DNA from: Gammaproteobacteria bacterium
GTDB lineage: Bacteria > Pseudomonadota > Gammaproteobacteria > Chromatiales > Sedimenticolaceae
Reading direction: 5' to 3'
Assembly (NCBI GenBank): GCA_020445165.1
Contig: JAGRHE010000062.1
Coordinates: 1 to 13,965, forward strand
DNA length: 13,965 nucleotides
The notes beneath the pieces were generated by a model that was not told where the DNA came from, did not search any database, and saw nothing but the letters and a program-made list of their open reading frames with translations. Below, piece by piece: positions 13,356 through 13,965 of this stretch; positions within the stretch are counted from its first letter, which is position 1, and each line of letters starts with the position of its first letter. Both the position numbers and the translations under genes were made by a program.

Positions 13356-13965
13356 TCAGCGGCCGCGGCCGCGGGCCTCGAGTCGGCGCAGAAACTCGCG
13401 CATTATCTGCTGGTAGAGACTCATACCGGCGACCTTGTCCTCGATGTTGGCATCGATGTTCGGGTTGTCGTTCACTTCGATCACCAGCACCCGGTCTCCG
13501 GTCTGTTTCAGGTCGACGCCATACAGCCCGTTGCCGATCGCTGCCGCGGCCTTGAGCGCGGTTTGCTTGACCGCCGCCGGGACCTCGTCCAGCGGCAGGG
13601 TATCGAAATTGCCTTCGCGCACCTTGCTGCCGGAATGGTCGGCAATCTGCCAATGGCCGCTGGCCATGTAGTAGCGGCAGCCGAACAGTACCTCGCCGTT
13701 GAGGATGCCGATACGCCAGTCGAACTCGGTCGGGGTGTAGGCCTGGGCCAGAATCAGGTCGGATGAACGGAACAGCTGCTCGGCACGTTCCTCGAGTGCG
13801 GCGCGGTCCTTGGCTTTGAACACACCGGTCGAGAAGGCGCCGTCGGGAATCTTCAGCACCATCGGGTAGCCGAGTCGGCGCTCGGCGCGATCGAGTTCGC
13901 CCGCGCCGAGAATGACACTGTCCGGCGTTGCGATCTTGTGCCGTGCCAGCAGCTCGGCGAGGTAG
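13356..13965 (-). CDS. RimK-family ATP-grasp protein (partial, C-terminal part)
   Basis: The frame is open from the right edge to the TGA at 13358-13356, giving 202 residues of the C-terminal part of a RimK-like ATP-grasp ligase; the N-terminus is outside the window. Visible features are the LGYPMVLKIPDGAFSTGV lysine/glycine-rich nucleotide-binding segment, TPTEFDWRIGIL, YYMASGHWQIA, GLYGVDLKQ, and the metal-binding EVNDNPNID motif. This pattern fits the long RimK-family proteins that carry an extra RimK-like N-terminal domain, rather than the shorter ribosomal-S6 glutamate ligase. The reaction would be ATP-dependent formation of an amide bond with an amino acid; the acceptor is unknown. It converges with nhaR. 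Confidence 0.88.
   Translation of the reverse strand, partial: YLAELLARHKIATPDSVILGAGELDRAERRLGYPMVLKIPDGAFSTGVFKAKDRAALEERAEQLFRSSDLILAQAYTPTEFDWRIGILNGEVLFGCRYYMASGHWQIADHSGSKVREGNFDTLPLDEVPAAVKQTALKAAAAIGNGLYGVDLKQTGDRVLVIEVNDNPNIDANIEDKVAGMSLYQQIMREFLRRLEARGRGR

Noticed and set aside
13213..13416. 67-codon plus-strand ORF with a GGGGGA sequence before its ATG
   Set aside because: It runs antisense into the end of the RimK-family gene, has a low-complexity Pro/Arg-rich C-terminal half, and the purine stretch is too close to the ATG. I cannot support it as a gene, though its first 30 residues look less random.

Overview
The window looks like chromosome of a GC-rich gammaproteobacterium. 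All genes have strongly G/C-biased third positions, the regulator is of the NhaR type, and the sodium-transport content points to a marine or halo(alkali)philic lifestyle. The taxonomic inference is loose. I see no mobile element, CRISPR array, tRNA or rRNA.

Layout. (1) 1-65 is the tail of an unidentified plus-strand gene. (2) 106-1972, minus strand, is a two-gene unit: a DUF457/YdjM-type membrane metal-dependent hydrolase followed by a NavAb/NaChBac-like voltage-gated sodium channel. (3) Divergent from it, 2127-3020 encodes an AraC-type HTH fused to an O6-alkylguanine-DNA alkyltransferase. (4) 3177-4610 holds a bacterial eRF1-like (baeRF/Vms1-like) protein and a small HPF/RaiA-like ribosome-associated protein, a probable translation-stress pair. 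(5) 4818-11772 is a tightly overlapping Mrp/Mnh multisubunit cation/proton antiporter operon: a 41-codon membrane ORF with a strong ribosome binding site, then MrpE, MrpF, MrpG, a fused MrpA-C-terminal/MrpB protein, MrpC and three NuoL/M/N-like ion-translocating subunits. (6) An AT-richer, hairpin-rich intergenic region (11773-12167) precedes an NhaR-type LysR regulator (12168-13073), which ends at a clear bidirectional terminator. (7) The right edge is the C-terminal part of a minus-strand RimK-family ATP-grasp protein.

How they fit together. The Mrp complex should expel Na+ in exchange for H+, and NhaR is the natural candidate to activate it. A 15-bp dyad with the same ATCG-N7-CGAT core and LysR-type T-N11-A geometry lies upstream of both the mrp operon and nhaR. 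A sodium channel 4 kb away would supply the opposite, inward Na+ flux. The Mrp operon is unusual in three ways: it lacks a full-length MrpA, its gene order is that of the archaeal Mbh/Mbx antiporter module, and its third ion-translocating subunit has alanine where the TM5 catalytic glutamate should be, while keeping the other key lysines. These are the most interesting signals I can support; I did not find an evident new defence or mobile system.
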